Of a DNA stretch of 64,000 nt, positions 10,445 through 22,037 are shown one piece after another (the first letter of the stretch is position 1; each line of letters begins with the position of its first letter). The position numbers were made by a program, and so were the translations under genes. The notes under the pieces are model-generated. The model saw only the letters and a program-made list of their open reading frames with translations, ran no database searches and was not told the DNA's origin. Source of the stretch: Aphrocallistes beatrix (taxonomy: Eukaryota > Porifera > Hexactinellida > Sceptrulophora > Aphrocallistidae); assembly GCA_963281255.1 (NCBI GenBank), contig OY725492.1, positions 2,899,696 through 2,963,695 on the forward strand. The letters are read 5' to 3'.

Positions 10445-12010
10445 AGGTTAAAGAATTACGAATTCTTATTCCATAATTGTCCAAAATAGCTTACATAAAT
10501 ACTCACTAAACTACTACAGACTATTCACAAGTACATATATAAGTGTGGTATAATCTCTTGGGTGGTCCATTCCAGGAAAGACCCAACCTACTAGGGATAC
10601 ATGCATGTGATGACTAAACCGAAACATTACAGACCCTTAATTTTTGTTCTGAATTTATATAGGTACTAATTAATTAACTCAACTTTGGCTAGGAATGTTG
10701 AATTGAAAATGAAAATGAAAGTGGGTTTTTTTCTATTTTTCTACCTTTGACCCCAAGTCATCTTAGGGTAAACTGGATTATTGTGGTGTATATGTCATGG
10801 ACCAAAGTGTAAATCGGCCAAGATTTTTACTGATCCCGTCAATTCATGCAGAAAATGGCACTTTTTTGTGAATGGGTTTACTTTAGAAAATGGTTTTTAA
10901 ATATGTCACCAAAATTATTGGAGCACCCATATTTTTTACAAACTAGATATATTTATGCATCAAGAAATAATGAGTGTGGTTTGTTCTACCTCCGGTTGAG
11001 TACACTTATTTTTAAGTCTCGTTTTAGAAATGGCTACAGCACTATTATAAATATTTAAGTTGTTCTTTCAGTTGTTGAATATGATATTCCATATTTAACC
11101 CCGATTTGGACTAGGGATTTCGCTAACTCATTTCCAGTTAAGTCATTTTGAGCGGGAAAACCCTAAAAGTGTGGGTCTATTCTATAAATAGAATAACCCT
11201 TAGGCAAAATCGGGTCTAAAATATCAGTCATTTCATAATTAATTAATCCTATATCTAGTTAGTGTGGCTCCGCTCATGGTAATAATTGCCTTATGAAAGG
11301 AGTACCAAAAAGGTGAATATACACAACAAGGTCGACAAAACAAATGTAAAATGTGGTCAGGCCCATGACCTTTGTTGTAGTATTATACCCACAAAGCGAA
11401 AGTAGTCATGCCTCCATACCCTACTGGCTGAGAGCTTCCGAATGCACAATATATTTAATTGGTAACATTTGTTATATTCTCTTATATCTCGAAACCCTTT
11501 GAGTACGAAATGCATTGTTTAGGAAATAAAATATTGCTTATCAGAAATTTGAATTTTTAAGGACTACGGCTACAGTATTAGGAGCGGTGACCGTTTGATT
11601 TTCGTCATCGCAAGTGACAGTTTTATTCTACTTATGTACAAAACTATTTATAGTCAACACCCACAAAAAAATTCAAACAAAGTGGCCCAAATGTATTGAA
11701 TAATATGTAATTTGAATTCTCTATAACCAGATTTTCCTATGGACTTTGGCTTATAACACCTTCATCCAATTCGAGTGATGAAGGTTCCAGTCCCAAACTA
11801 TAGTTGTAAACTTCCTAAATCCTACTCTACTAAAATATCGCAATAAATTTTACAATTTCCGGTGTAAATTATGGTACGAGTTTATATACATGTAATTCCG
11901 AATTTTTCGATAGTTTTCCATTTGATACACCGATCTATTTATAAATGTAACTGTATATTTTTACATCCTTAATTTTTTTATTTTAAGATCCAGTAGACTA
12001 GATTGGAAAC
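10445..12010. other. Unassigned spacer upstream of the DNase I-like gene
   Basis: No recognisable coding, repeat ends or RNA gene seen. It presumably holds the promoter of the gene at 12011, but I see no convincing core promoter motif beyond general AT-richness. Confidence 0.4.
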
Positions 12011-12943
12011 ATGTATTTGGAACTTTTGATAAATATTCTCTTGATGTTTAATCAAATATTTGCTCTCGACGCTTTTGCTCGCCCATCGTTACAATCTCAA
12101 TGTAATCCACTCAACGTGGCTACATTCACCTTTGATCTTCTTGGTTCAAAAACTATTGAAAAGGATGTCTTCGAGTCTCTTAGTATTATAATAAAGAGGT
12201 ACGACATTGTGCTTCTAATTGGGTTAAGCGATACAGATGATTCTCTTAGAAATGTTACCAGCACACTGCTACTCAATATAAATTCCAATTTGCCTCAAAA
12301 TGAGGGTTATAAACAAATAATCAGTATTAGATTAGGAACTGCGCCCCTTGAGCAGTACAGTTTCTTCTATAAGCCATATAAGGTATCCTTGCTCGATTTC
12401 TATCAGTTCCCGACGTACAAGGGTAGCTTTGTGAGGTCTCCTTTCTCAGCTTTCTTCAGTGCCAATTGTCCAGATTGTACTTCATTTTGGTTGCAAGCTA
12501 TACATACAAACCCACATAATGCATTCAATGAAATTCAAGATCTATACACCACCACATTCCGTTCGAGTTATCTTTCATTTGGAACCACTGATGGAATCAT
12601 TCTTGGCAATCTAAACGCAGATTGTAGTTATCTATCAGATGATGAATACAAAAAGTTGTATTTTAATACAGATTCTTCATTTACGTTTGGATTACAGAAG
12701 GACATTGACAGTACATCAGTTTATCGTAACCAGAGTTGTGCCTACGATAATTTGATTCTTTATGAAACAATCAAACCTAAAATTCTAGATATACGTGTTT
12801 ATAATTTCAGCGTTTTTTTGGAAAAAGATCTGCTCCAATCACTTGCTATCAGTGATCATTATCCTATCGAAATGAAGGTTAATGCATGCCCAACTTTGAT
12901 GAGGAGTAAGAGTCGCCATTCAAAGCAAGATATGCTATTGTAG
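12011..12943 (+). CDS. Secreted DNase I-family protein, probable pseudoenzyme
   Basis: 310 codons, one exon. The N-terminus (about residues 1-19) is a hydrophobic signal peptide, implying secretion. The rest spans the whole DNase I fold. Family landmarks: RYDIVL (63-68), E114 in LEQYSFFY, H165 in IHTNP, N202 in NADCSYL, D246 in CAYD and D282-H283 in ISDHYP. C205 and C243 match the conserved disulfide. Three active-site positions are changed: the Asn of the first strand is T40, the metal-binding Glu of the QE motif is G71, and the Asp of GDFN is N200. The two catalytic His and their partner acids are kept. Loss of the Mg-binding set with an intact frame suggests a protein that has lost nuclease activity but is still maintained, or a recent loss. 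A retrocopy origin is possible because it lacks introns. Confidence 0.85.
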   Translation: MYLELLINILLMFNQIFALDAFARPSLQSQCNPLNVATFTFDLLGSKTIEKDVFESLSIIIKRYDIVLLIGLSDTDDSLRNVTSTLLLNINSNLPQNEGYKQIISIRLGTAPLEQYSFFYKPYKVSLLDFYQFPTYKGSFVRSPFSAFFSANCPDCTSFWLQAIHTNPHNAFNEIQDLYTTTFRSSYLSFGTTDGIILGNLNADCSYLSDDEYKKLYFNTDSSFTFGLQKDIDSTSVYRNQSCAYDNLILYETIKPKILDIRVYNFSVFLEKDLLQSLAISDHYPIEMKVNACPTLMRSKSRHSKQDMLL

Positions 12944-13556
12944 TTAACTCTCCTCCCTAACTCATTATTTTCTCTCCTAACTTTCCCATTTATGTTTGTT
13001 TCCCTGATTTACACCTACTAGTATTTTACATGTAGTATCTACATACATCATTAGTAGTTTGTTAATTAATGTGAAGTTGATAATTATAAGTTAGTGGTGA
13101 TTATTATTTTTATTGATCAAATCAATTTTAATTGGTGGTAAGTTGTGGAATATGCAAGAGGGGGGAGGTCCCATTGGCACCTGGAGAATTCATCCTTGGA
13201 GAAATCGGCCGAGGTTCCTGGATAATTTTCTTATTTAAGACTATATATATATACGTATATATGTATATACATATATATTAGGGTGCTCCAAAAAATTCGA
13301 AAGTTGAAATATTTAGAAGCACACTCATCGGATAGTTGACATTGATCACCAAGTATGCACTATAAAAATTTCAAGCAATTAGGAGATGATTTTTAATGGG
13401 ATATGTCCGGTTTGAGGCTTAAAGTTGTAAAAGGAGTACTTCTGATATTCAAATATACAAGTACATAACTGTATTTTTTGTAATATTTGGGGGTGGTTTT
13501 ATATCAGCTAATAATACATTTTAATGGCCTAAAAGCTACCGGTTCGGAGATATTGA
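12944..13556. other. 3' flank with TA-rich tract and a partial MITE end
   Basis: A TATATA-rich tract lies around 13243-13280. An AGGGTGCTCCAAAAAATTCG sequence at about 13281 resembles the left end of a mariner-like MITE; no matching right end was found. No coding seen. Confidence 0.4.
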
Positions 13557-13648
13557 TGAAAACAGAACGGTATAGATAACTGCTGACTAGTTCATCTGCT
13601 TCAAGCGTAGGTAGCATTTCCATCTAAGGGTCAGAAATTATATATATA

Positions 13649-13776
13649 CAGTCGACTCCGCTTAATAGGCTCACATCGGTCAGAGGACATTTTGCCCCGA
13701 TTAAGCGGAGAACCATATTAACAGAAAATTTTTTGTATTGGCTTCTATGTGTGAGAGCTATTCCGGTCCTGCCAAA
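13649..13776. mobile_element. Fragment of the CAGTCGACTCCGCTTAAT MITE
   Basis: It starts with the same end as the intact copy at 31681-31852 and shares its interior in reverse order, but stops at the junction with Helitron sequence near 13777. Confidence 0.75.
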
Positions 13777-14042
13777 ACTTCGCTTGCTTGCGCTGCGCGG
13801 CTAGCGGATACTTTGTGTCCGCCGGAGGCTCCCTTCGGTCGCCTGGAGGTGACATTGGTTAATTATAAGGGAGATATCATCTCTAAATATGTCCATCTTA
13901 GTTTTAAAATCGATATCACTCGAAAAATCACGAAATTTGTCAAATTCAAAATTTTTGATGCGTAATGATGACGTCATAACTAAGTGATGAGTCATCATTT
14001 TTTGGTGATAGTTGCATCATATGTGAGGTATGTTAGTATACA
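13777..14042 (-). mobile_element. Helitron A fragment (3' half)
   Basis: Reverse-oriented 3' half: the GC-rich hairpin block, then the conserved ATTATAAGGGAGATATCATC and GATGACGTCATAAC segments. The terminal CAAG bases are lost. It is cut at 14042/14043 by the full-length copy that follows. Confidence 0.8.
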
Positions 14043-14090
14043 TCCTTACTATTAAAACTCGATTATTGTTTGTTTGTGTGTGTATATATA

Positions 14091-14681
14091 TAGGGTGTCT
14101 CAAAAATTCTGCAACAACCAATTTTACTTTGTTAATTTGACTAAGATCACTTGGTTTTAGTCCAAATTAGCCTCCATAAATGAAATCTAGCACCCTTCTT
14201 GCATAGAAATGAACTTAACTCATTACGCAAGAGACATTTCTTATAAAATTTTAAATAATTACATACCATTGACTACAAAATTTGGAACTCAAAAGTGTCA
14301 AGTTTGAAGATCTCAATTTTTCTGATGAAATATTACATTACTCACTTCTATACTCTGTAATTGATTCATAATACTAATATAATATGATTACTTTTGATTT
14401 ATGCAACGAAAATCTTCGATAAGATCGAGTATTTTTAAGTACAGCCGTAAAAAGTACCATGGATATGAGTTTTTTTATTGAGATAAAAAATATTCTTTAT
14501 GAGACAACGATATATATAATCCATCATTGCAAATAAATTAAGAAAAGCAGGTCATTGGGAATGCAAAATAATTAAGATAATCCTCCCTATTTTTGATTAA
14601 AAAGAGGTATCGGATATTCGATCTATTTGTCTATGTATAATACATCAGCAACATTTGTTGCAGAACTTTTGAGACACCCTG
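14091..14681. mobile_element. MITE family B (mariner-like)
   Basis: TIR (C/T)AGGGTGTCTCAAAA, with GTTCTGCAACAACC continuing inward, mirrored at the right end; TA on both sides. About 591 bp. Near-identical copies at 22038-22630 and 29453-30049. Related to family A by its shared AAAAGTTCTGCAAC core. Confidence 0.85.
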
Positions 14682-14922
14682 TATATCTCTGTAACGAATT
14701 GATTGAAGAAACTGTCAGGCCCAGAAAGCTGATTTTTGGCATGTGGGAGTTTTTGGCTATGGCTCCAGTAAGTTCTGAGCTCAGACGAAAATGACGTCAT
14801 TGTCACATTTTTAAAAGTTAAGCAATACAATTATTCGAGCATAACTCAGTCATTATAGGGGATAGAAGGCTGAAATATTAATAGAATATGTATACTAACA
14901 TATCTCACATATGATGCAACTA

Positions 14923-15426
14923 CACTCGAACCTCTCTTATCCGGGCAGTGCCGGACCGGAGGGTGCCCGGATAACAGAATTTTCCCGGATATCGGAGGTC
15001 AGGATAAGAGAGGTGCCCATAACTCAGAAATCAACGCAGTTTATAGTGTTAAAACTGTCAATTTGAATAATGGGTGAGTTTAAACAATATCTAGTGCCCG
15101 GAACTTAGAGGTTATCAAAATATGAGTTCCGGATAAGAGAGGTGATTGTAAAATAGATATTCTATAAAGGAAAAGAAACTATTCCATTGCGATTGATTAA
15201 TACATTTTAAGCAGTATTTACCCCTGAATATATTAGATGTCGCAATTATCTTTTTCAAATTCATTATCAAAGTTCATTAAATAATATTACATGATAATGA
15301 TTGCTGGAATTGTGGTTAATAATTGACTTGAAAATAGGACAATGCATATTGACTAAATATCGAAAGGGCTGTCCGGTTGAGAGAGGTGCCCGGATATCGG
15401 AGGTCCGGATAAGAGAGGTTCGAGTG
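14923..15426. mobile_element. MITE with CACTCGAACCTCTCTTATCC ends
   Basis: Inverted ends over about 22 bp, TA on both sides (14921-14922, 15427-15428). The interior repeats the GGATAAGAGAGGT motif several times. Inserted in the middle of the Helitron copy. Confidence 0.85.
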
Positions 15427-15784
15427 TATTATCAAAAAATGATGACTCATCGCTTCGTTATGACGTCATCATTACTCATCAAAATTTTAAAAATTGACAA
15501 ATTTGGTGATTTTTCGAGTGATATCGATTATAACAGTAGGACAGACATATTTAGAGATGATATCTCTCTTATAATTAACCAAAGTGACTCCAGGCGGACA
15601 CAAAGTGTCCGCCAGCCGCGCAGCGCATGCAAGCGAAGCGCGCTTGTATATATATGTGATTTCTGACCCTCAGACGGAAATGCTACCTACGCCTGAAGCA
15701 GATGAACTAGTCAGCAGTTATCTATACACGTACCGTTCAAGAATGGAATTTTTGAGAGGTGTAGCGCACCTCTTCAGCACTTTT

Positions 15785-15990
15785 ATCGCCATATTCGTGC
15801 TCAGCATCAAATTTCCGGAAAATTGATATATAAATTGACTATATTTTGAGCAAAAACTTTCTGATCCTTTTTCTCACGGCCTGGAATGTGAAAATTCCGA
15901 TCTTCAAATTTGGTAGAAACCATATCGAGTGACCCCTTGTTATTCTCGCTTGCTGAGTACGAATTTCTTAATATAAATAGTCTAAATGTT
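15785..15990. repeat. Half copy of the 6.4-kb foldback family
   Basis: Shares the GTGCTCAGCA...AAATTTCC start, a diverged ATTGACTATATTTTGAG, and the CCGATCTTCAAATTTGG and TCGAGTGACC segments with 6401-6825 and 51915-52110. Only one arm is recognisable. Confidence 0.6.
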
Positions 15991-16296
15991 AGTTTTAAAA
16001 TAATATTACTTAAGACTACCGAAATGTACCACAGTAGTACAACTTTATGGCTTCTTTAACATTGAAAATTGCTGGAGACATCCGCGATATCGCGAGTTTT
16101 CGATAATCTAGGGATAATGGGAAAAAACTGTTTTATCTTCCGTTTCATCATCTGATGCAATTCTTTTGCTCATATTGTCGCAGTTGTTCTCTTGGCATCG
16201 TCCGCATGCTTAAGAGCTGTTAAGTCCTTGTTTCCTGCAGCTACATCTGAGACTACTACAGCCAGTAGAACAGTTACAATAAATCATTTTCAGTAG

Positions 16297-16711
16297 TGCT
16301 GTTGCGTGGTATTTTGAGATGTATCATAGTATTCTGAGATTTTGTTTCGCTTGCTCAAATTGCCTTGTGGTTCAATCGTTTTCATCGTAACTTGATAACC
16401 ACCGCCACCAAATTGTGGCACATACTATGATGAATCCCATATGGACCATGAATGAAATACATATATACTTTATCCATGGTCCATATGGGGTTCTACCATA
16501 GTAAATTGTGTCGCGTGCCCTCAAATTGTGTCATGTACCACAATTTGGTGGCGGTGGTTATCAAGCTACGATGAAAACGATTGAACCACAAGGCCATTTG
16601 AGCAAGCGAAACAAAATCTCAGGTTACTACGATATATCTCAAAATACCACGGTACGTACCAATTAATCCGATAGTTAATACTAGGATCTCAAAATACCGC
16701 GCAACAGTGCT
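16297..16711. mobile_element. Foldback element, ~170-bp arms
   Basis: The left arm (GTGCTGTTGCGTGGTATTTT...) and right arm are reverse complements through the CCACCGCCACCAAATTGTGG segment. The centre contains a second palindrome around CATATGGACCATG (about 16437-16488). No coding. Confidence 0.8.
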
Positions 16712-16739
16712 TCGGATGCAGGGTTAGCGTCCATCATGA

Positions 16740-17760
16740 CTGGGATTAGGCTATTATCTATTAAACTCAAACTGTCCTCGCGTCGAAACAAACGCGGTGA
16801 ACTCTATGTTCTACACCAATAAGCCGAGGCACCATCTAGTTTCGAAAATATGGTGCTACCTCCCATCCTATCAAATAAATAACGTGCATCGGGCATTGAG
16901 TAGGCGTCCCTTTTAGACATATCGTTTAAATCTCGGTAGTCTACAGCGAATCGATGCGACCTATCCTTATTTTTGACTAAAATCACCCGACTTGCCCAAG
17001 GAGAGGATGGATAATCCAATTACCGAGCATATCGTCTATCTGCCTAGACACTTCTGCTTCCATGATGATATCCGGAGTGGACGGTGATGGTCGTTCGTCC
17101 AGTAACGTGATCACATGTTCTGCCGTTTTGATCTTCTAGGGCCTCTTCGGATTCTCTGCAAATCTCTCCACTTCTCTAGCAAACGGTATAGCCTGCCGTT
17201 GTCGGCCTGGCAGCCGAGGGTTTATATCGAATTTTGCCGTCACACTCGATTTGTTACCTACACCTTCTATTCGCACTACTTCTGCCCGTGTTACTGCTTG
17301 GCCTCCGCAGGCGGCAGCTAGAGAGGATACCCAGTGTCTTCCCAACTTCACTCGTAAATTCTCCCAATCGAAGGTAGTATCCTTAAATAACGCTAGAAAT
17401 ATCCTGCCCAATATAGCGGTCCTAGTCGTTGTGTCGAGCACCTCCACTTCATGACCATCCGTTGAGAATTTCCAATATAAATCGAAATCCAAGCATTACC
17501 GCAGACCACTAGGGGTGATCGGCCCAGCCCGTATACTCGATCCTCCCATGCCTCATATGGTATTCGCATCGCTTGCAGGGTACCCTTATCCACGACGAAA
17601 GGGTCTGCTCCGGTATCGATCATCACATCTTTGTTGTTCATTCCATCTCACCGGTACAATGACTGCAGTATCCCTCACACCCTCTTGTCGAGATTCTGCC
17701 TGGAACACCCCCTACGCCACTTTTTCCCAGCACTTTGGACAGTAGCGATCTGGGCATAAA
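16740..17760 (-). pseudogene. Ty3/Gypsy retrotransposon pol fragment (protease and start of RT)
   Basis: Read on the minus strand. A retropepsin-like segment at 17641-17393 carries the catalytic DTGADPF motif and continues (17492-17136) through an ILGR-FLALF block. The reverse transcriptase start at 17019-16804 has SSPWASRVILVKNKD, RFAVDYRDLND and FSKLDGASAYW, all typical of Ty3/Gypsy RT. The parts lie in different frames with at least one shift between protease and RT, and RT ends before its catalytic DD box. No gag, integrase or LTR is recognised. A dead fragment. Confidence 0.8.
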
Positions 17761-18186
17761 AATGTTGCTTCGCGATGACTTCTAAGGAGTTGAGAGGGAT
17801 GATGCCAAATGTACTCAGTGTAAAACTTTGGAAATTCTGCGGTCCAAATTCTTACCGCAGAGGAGAGGAAGCTGTCGTTTACAATCATGCCTACTATCGG
17901 TGTTTTTCGATTACGAGAATTAACATGAGCGGAGAAATCACCTACATTATGTAATCATTAGCGCATGAATGATCATAATTAAAGCACTGGAAATAGCTGT
18001 AATGTTATTGCTATATAACGCCAATTATAACCGAAAATTATCGAGGAAACGGTAAAACGTGAACAGCGACCTATATAACAAAAATAAATCATAAACTGCA
18101 AGCGAATGTCTATATCTCTGGTTGTTATAGTATAGTAATTACGCTCCGAGCGGCATATACTGCAGTTTAAAAAGGATAGCAAACTA
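17761..18186. other. Unassigned spacer
   Basis: No repeat ends or coding potential recognised between the Gypsy fragment and the Helitron composite. Confidence 0.4.
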
Positions 18187-18297
18187 TCCTTACTATTAAA
18201 ACTCGATTAATGTTTGTGTATACAGTCGGACGTCAGTTATCCGAACGGATCGGGACCGAGGGGGTTCGGATAACTGAAATGTTTGGATAACTGGAGT

Positions 18298-19164
18298 CAG
18301 AGGCGTAGCTTACACCTATGTCGCCCGGGGCGGATGTATTTCATGCCTCAACACATATTTCTACCTGAACTTGGTAAGTGTATCTTATATATTAAAATGC
18401 TAGGATTTTTTTTGTGTTTGTCCGAATTGATTGAAGTCATAGAGGTGTGAAAATTGGCATGTAGGTGTCAAATGATATGACTACGATTAAGCTCTAAGAT
18501 CTAAGCGAAATTTTCACATCTCTGCAAAAAAAATGGAAAACAATTTTTCACACCTTTTCTATACAAAATAAATGACTACACTATCACAATAATTACAAAA
18601 ATAGGCTAGAAACTAGCTTCCAACGGTTGACATGGGGTTTTTAGTGCTGTAGATTTAGAATATTATATTTTCGGATCCATATGGAAATTATTCGTTGACC
18701 TTTGTTTACAATATTTATATAAAGGAAAAGAATTCCAAAATATGTTTGATTGAGTGACTCCAGGTGCTCGCAGGGCGACTCTGCGGACACGCAGTGTCCG
18801 CAAGCCGCGCAGCGCAAGCAAGCGAAGCGTACTTTATAGACGTAATAATCGAATTCCGAATTTTATTAAAAGACTTTGCGAATATCTTATGGATTAACAA
18901 GCAAGCGAAGCGTGCTTGTTAACTTAATTTGTGGTGTGTTTTTTTCCCATTTATATTTTTAATTGTGAATAGACAAAACCATTATAATTTCATATTTGAA
19001 ATTATTTTAAAATACCATTCATACTCGTATTAGCTGGAAAAAGCATGTTCAAATTCAAAATACCTTGGAAAATTTTGAGTTTACCAATATATATTTTATG
19101 AAACACAAGGTCAAGTGTCGCCCCTATTAAGCGCCGCCCCCCGCCCCCCCTAGCTACGCCACTG
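18298..19164. mobile_element. hAT-type element with perfect 8-bp target duplication
   Basis: Ends CAGAGGCGTAGCT and AGCTACGCCACTG; ACTGGAGT flanks both sides (18290-18297 and 19165-19172). CAGTGGCGTAGCT is a common hAT terminal sequence, followed here by the usual C-rich run. It contains a Helitron copy. Confidence 0.92.
18383..18918 (+). mobile_element. Helitron B copy
   Basis: A different 5' end, TCTTATATATTAAAATGCTA, preceded by A; the 3' end is the same GC-rich hairpin block and CTTG (18915-18918), followed by T. A second 5' end of this type is seen inverted at about 30430-30470. It shares the CCAACGGTTGACATGGGG segment found at several other places in the window. Confidence 0.65.
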
Positions 19165-20149
19165 ACTGGAGTTGTTATGTAATTATATAGAAAAGTTGGT
19201 CAGTGGTACTAGTAATTAGTCATAATGATGAATATGGATAAAATACATGTACAGTAGAACGTCAGTTATCCGAACTTCAGTTATCCGAACACTTCAGTTA
19301 TCCGAACCCCTTGGTTGACCAAATAAAATATACAAATTTATAAATGATGCATCCTTGAGTTGAGAATTGAAAGTACTACATTGCCATCATTTTATATACT
19401 ACTGATGATACTTACACAGATCAATATGTAGTTTATCCATATTCATAATTATGACTACTTAGTACTACTGACCAACTTTCCTATATAATTACATAACAAC
19501 TTCAGTTATCCGAACCCCCTCGGTCCCAACCCGTTCGGATAACTGACGTCCTACTGTACATATTGATCTATGTTCGTATCATTTATAGTATATAAAATGA
19601 TGGCAGTGTAGTATTTTCAATTCTCAACTCAAGGATGCATTATTTATAAATTTAGTCTACAGTAGGACGTCAGTTATCCGAACGGGTTGGGACCGCGGGG
19701 GTTCGGATAACTGAAGTTGTTATGTGATTATATAGAAAAGTTGGTTAGTAGTACTAAGTAGTCATGATGACGAATATGGATAAAATACTTATTAGCTAAT
19801 GTAGGTATCATCAATAGTATATAGAATGATGGCAGTGTAATAATTTCAATTATCAACTCAGGATGCATAATTTATACATTTATTATATTTTAGTTTGGTC
19901 AACCAAGGGGTTCGGATAACTGATGCTCTACTGTATATATATGTAACGAATTGATTGAAGAAAGTGCCTGGCGAAGAAAGCTGATTTTTTGGCATGTGGA
20001 AGTCTTTTGGCTATGGCTCCACTAAGTTCTGACCTCAGACGAAAATGTCGACTCATCATGGAATTATGACGTCATTGGCACCTTTTTATCATTAGAAATT
20101 TTTCGACCATAACTCACCCATTTTAGGTGATAGAAGGCTGAAATTTTAA

Positions 20150-21163
20150 CAGAGCTGCAAATGGGTCACTGACCCATGGTTCAATGGGTCAGATGGGTCG
20201 GTGGGTCATGGATCATCCGCTAATGGGTCAATATTTTATTTATATACAATGTAGGCTTAAAAGAGTTTATTTGTTAATTTAGAAAACCTTGTAAATCGAG
20301 TTATAGAGGTAGTCATTATACTATTAGTTTGGAATACTACTCAGTGATATATTCATAAACGTATATGTCTTCAGGTATAGTAACTGTAATCATCAATCAA
20401 TTTTCGTGCCTTAATCTTATCGGTAAACATATTATGTACAATATTACTGGAAACTTAGGATTGCAATTCAAATATACATCAGTATATATCTAGACTTCGT
20501 AAGATCAAAAGTTGATCGGGAGGGTTTCTTTAGACAGATCAAGGAATCTTTTCTTATTCTAGCAAAAGAGGTGGCTCTAACTAATGACAGTGTTAATATC
20601 GCAACAGTAGATGAGGATGTTGCCAGCACCAACTTTGAGTTTGATCAATCTAGCCTTGATATGCAACCTCAAAAGAAGGCCAAATATGAGCCATTCAGTT
20701 GGTTTCAAATCGATGACACCACGATACCAACAAGGCAACAACAAATCAAATTACAAACATTGATTTACAACTTAAAAGAGAATTACAAATGTATTTTCAA
20801 GAAACAGTTCCTAAACGGGAAAATGTTAATCTCCTTGATTGGTGGAAGAAGAATAAACTTCGGTTCCCATTATTATCAATAGTTGCCATGAGATTATTGG
20901 TGATTCAGGCATCCTCATCAGAAAGCAAGAGACACTTGAGGCCTTTAATGCTCGGCATATCGTAACATCCTAACGGAACGCAATGTTGCCAGAGACTATT
21001 GAAACTGTGAAGCAACACATGTGATGATGCTCCTAATAATGGGATCATAATGGGTCAGATAATCATGAATGGGCCATGACCCATGAGTCAATGGGTCATG
21101 GGTCACTACTTCGATGGGTCACATGGGTCATGGGCCACTTTATGTGACCCATTTGCAGCTTTG
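20150..21163. mobile_element. hAT element (1014 bp) with perfect 8-bp target duplication
   Basis: Ends CA(G/A)AGCTGCAAATGGGTCA, inverted; AATTTTAA flanks both sides (20142-20149 and 21164-21171). Subterminal regions are packed with ATGGGTCA repeats in both orientations, as is usual for transposase binding sites in hAT elements. Carries a broken transposase. Confidence 0.92.
20571..20964 (+). pseudogene. hAT transposase C-terminal remnant, frameshifted
   Basis: The frame from 20571 reads through an FEFDQSS-like region to about residue 85. The hATC signature then continues in another frame from about 20815: LLDWWKKNKLRFPLLSIVA, then IQASSSES, ending at TAA 20962-20964. LDWWK...FPLLS and ASSSES are hallmark blocks of the hAT dimerisation domain. 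The frameshift and missing N-terminus make it non-functional. Confidence 0.8.
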
Positions 21164-22037
21164 AATTTTAATATAATGTGTATATTAATATACCTCATAT
21201 AGTGGCGGATCTAGGTGGGGGCAATGGGGGCAATTGCCCCCCCCCTTTTCTAGGAATAGGTGTTCGAAAAATCTTAGAAATTATTGGTTTGTTTATGTAT
21301 ACTGTAGTGAATAGTGCAGTATACACTATACATATACTGTGTATTCCTATACACGATTGGCTATCGTAATGTGGTACCTAGTATACTCTAAGTCTCTTAA
21401 TTGAGGAGACTGGTAATTAATTTATTCTCTGGTTGCTAAATTGCTCCCTAAATCTGGTACAAATGAGTCACTTTTATGCGGAGCCAAATATAATACTTAT
21501 AAATAATCACTTTGACACTATCGTATAAAATGACATTTCTTTAATATGTTCCCCATTAGCAAGTCTTTGTATATTAGCTAGAAATGAAACGCCACCAAAA
21601 GAGTTTATTTGATACTCCATTCTTTGAGAAGCAGTCCAGATTGATGGAGAGTGACATATTGCCTTTGTGAATTATATATATTTGGGTATACAAAACCACT
21701 TAGCATACTCTTACAAGGTTCTACTATTGATTTATGCTGTGCCTTTAAAGAAATAAATATAGTAAAATTAATTTTGTTAGAGATTAGGAATGATTCAGAG
21801 CAAGAATTTAAGCGCATATATGAAAAAATGTCGGTCGACAGACCGATAGTGCAGCTCCAGGAAGTGACTCGAAGGAATATGAAATGTAAATATCGGAATA
21901 CGTCGGGAAATACTCATTTTAGGGCATTCTAAGTGTGAAATTTGGAATCTACATATTAAACTATCCTATATTAGCCGTTGAGAGCTCCCTTTTAGCTCAA
22001 AATAAGATTTTTTCCAAAAGGTGTGAAAATATGTATA

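Larger units (their letters stand above)
14043..15646 (+). mobile_element. Helitron A copy with both ends, carrying two nested MITEs
   Basis: 5' end TCCTTACTATTAAAACTCGA at 14043, preceded by A. 3' end CTTG at 15643-15646, followed by T. Three features fit Helitrons: 5'-TC, a hairpin within about 15 bp of the 3' end, and insertion between A and T without target duplication. Two MITEs (14091-14681 and 14923-15426) account for the extra length over the ~540-bp uninterrupted copies. Two TGACGTCA octamers are present. Confidence 0.8.
13558..15744. repeat. Inverted repeat arms bracketing nested transposons
   Basis: About 90 bp at 13558-13648 is the reverse complement of 15651-15744 (shared core CTGCTGACTAGTTCATCTGC and its mirror). 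Between the arms lie a MITE fragment (13649-13776), a Helitron fragment (13777-14042) and a full Helitron copy (14043-15646). It looks like an old foldback element opened by later insertions. Confidence 0.7.
18223..19933. mobile_element. Cluster of at least three nested CAGTAGGACGTCAGTTATCC MITEs
   Basis: Family ends read CAGT(A/C)GGACGTCAGTTATC with GTTCGGATAACTG repeats. Copy 1 starts at 18223 (TA before it) and is opened by a hAT element. Copy 2 is 19252-19556 in opposite orientation with TA both sides. Copy 3 is 19660-19933 with TA both sides. The sequence between copies 2 and 3 is the continuation of copy 1, so the copies landed in each other. Confidence 0.8.

Noticed and set aside
15301..15826. 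Frames of 121 and 80 codons
   Set aside because: They run across MITE, Helitron and foldback sequence; the 'coding' residues are the Helitron GC-rich block seen in all copies.
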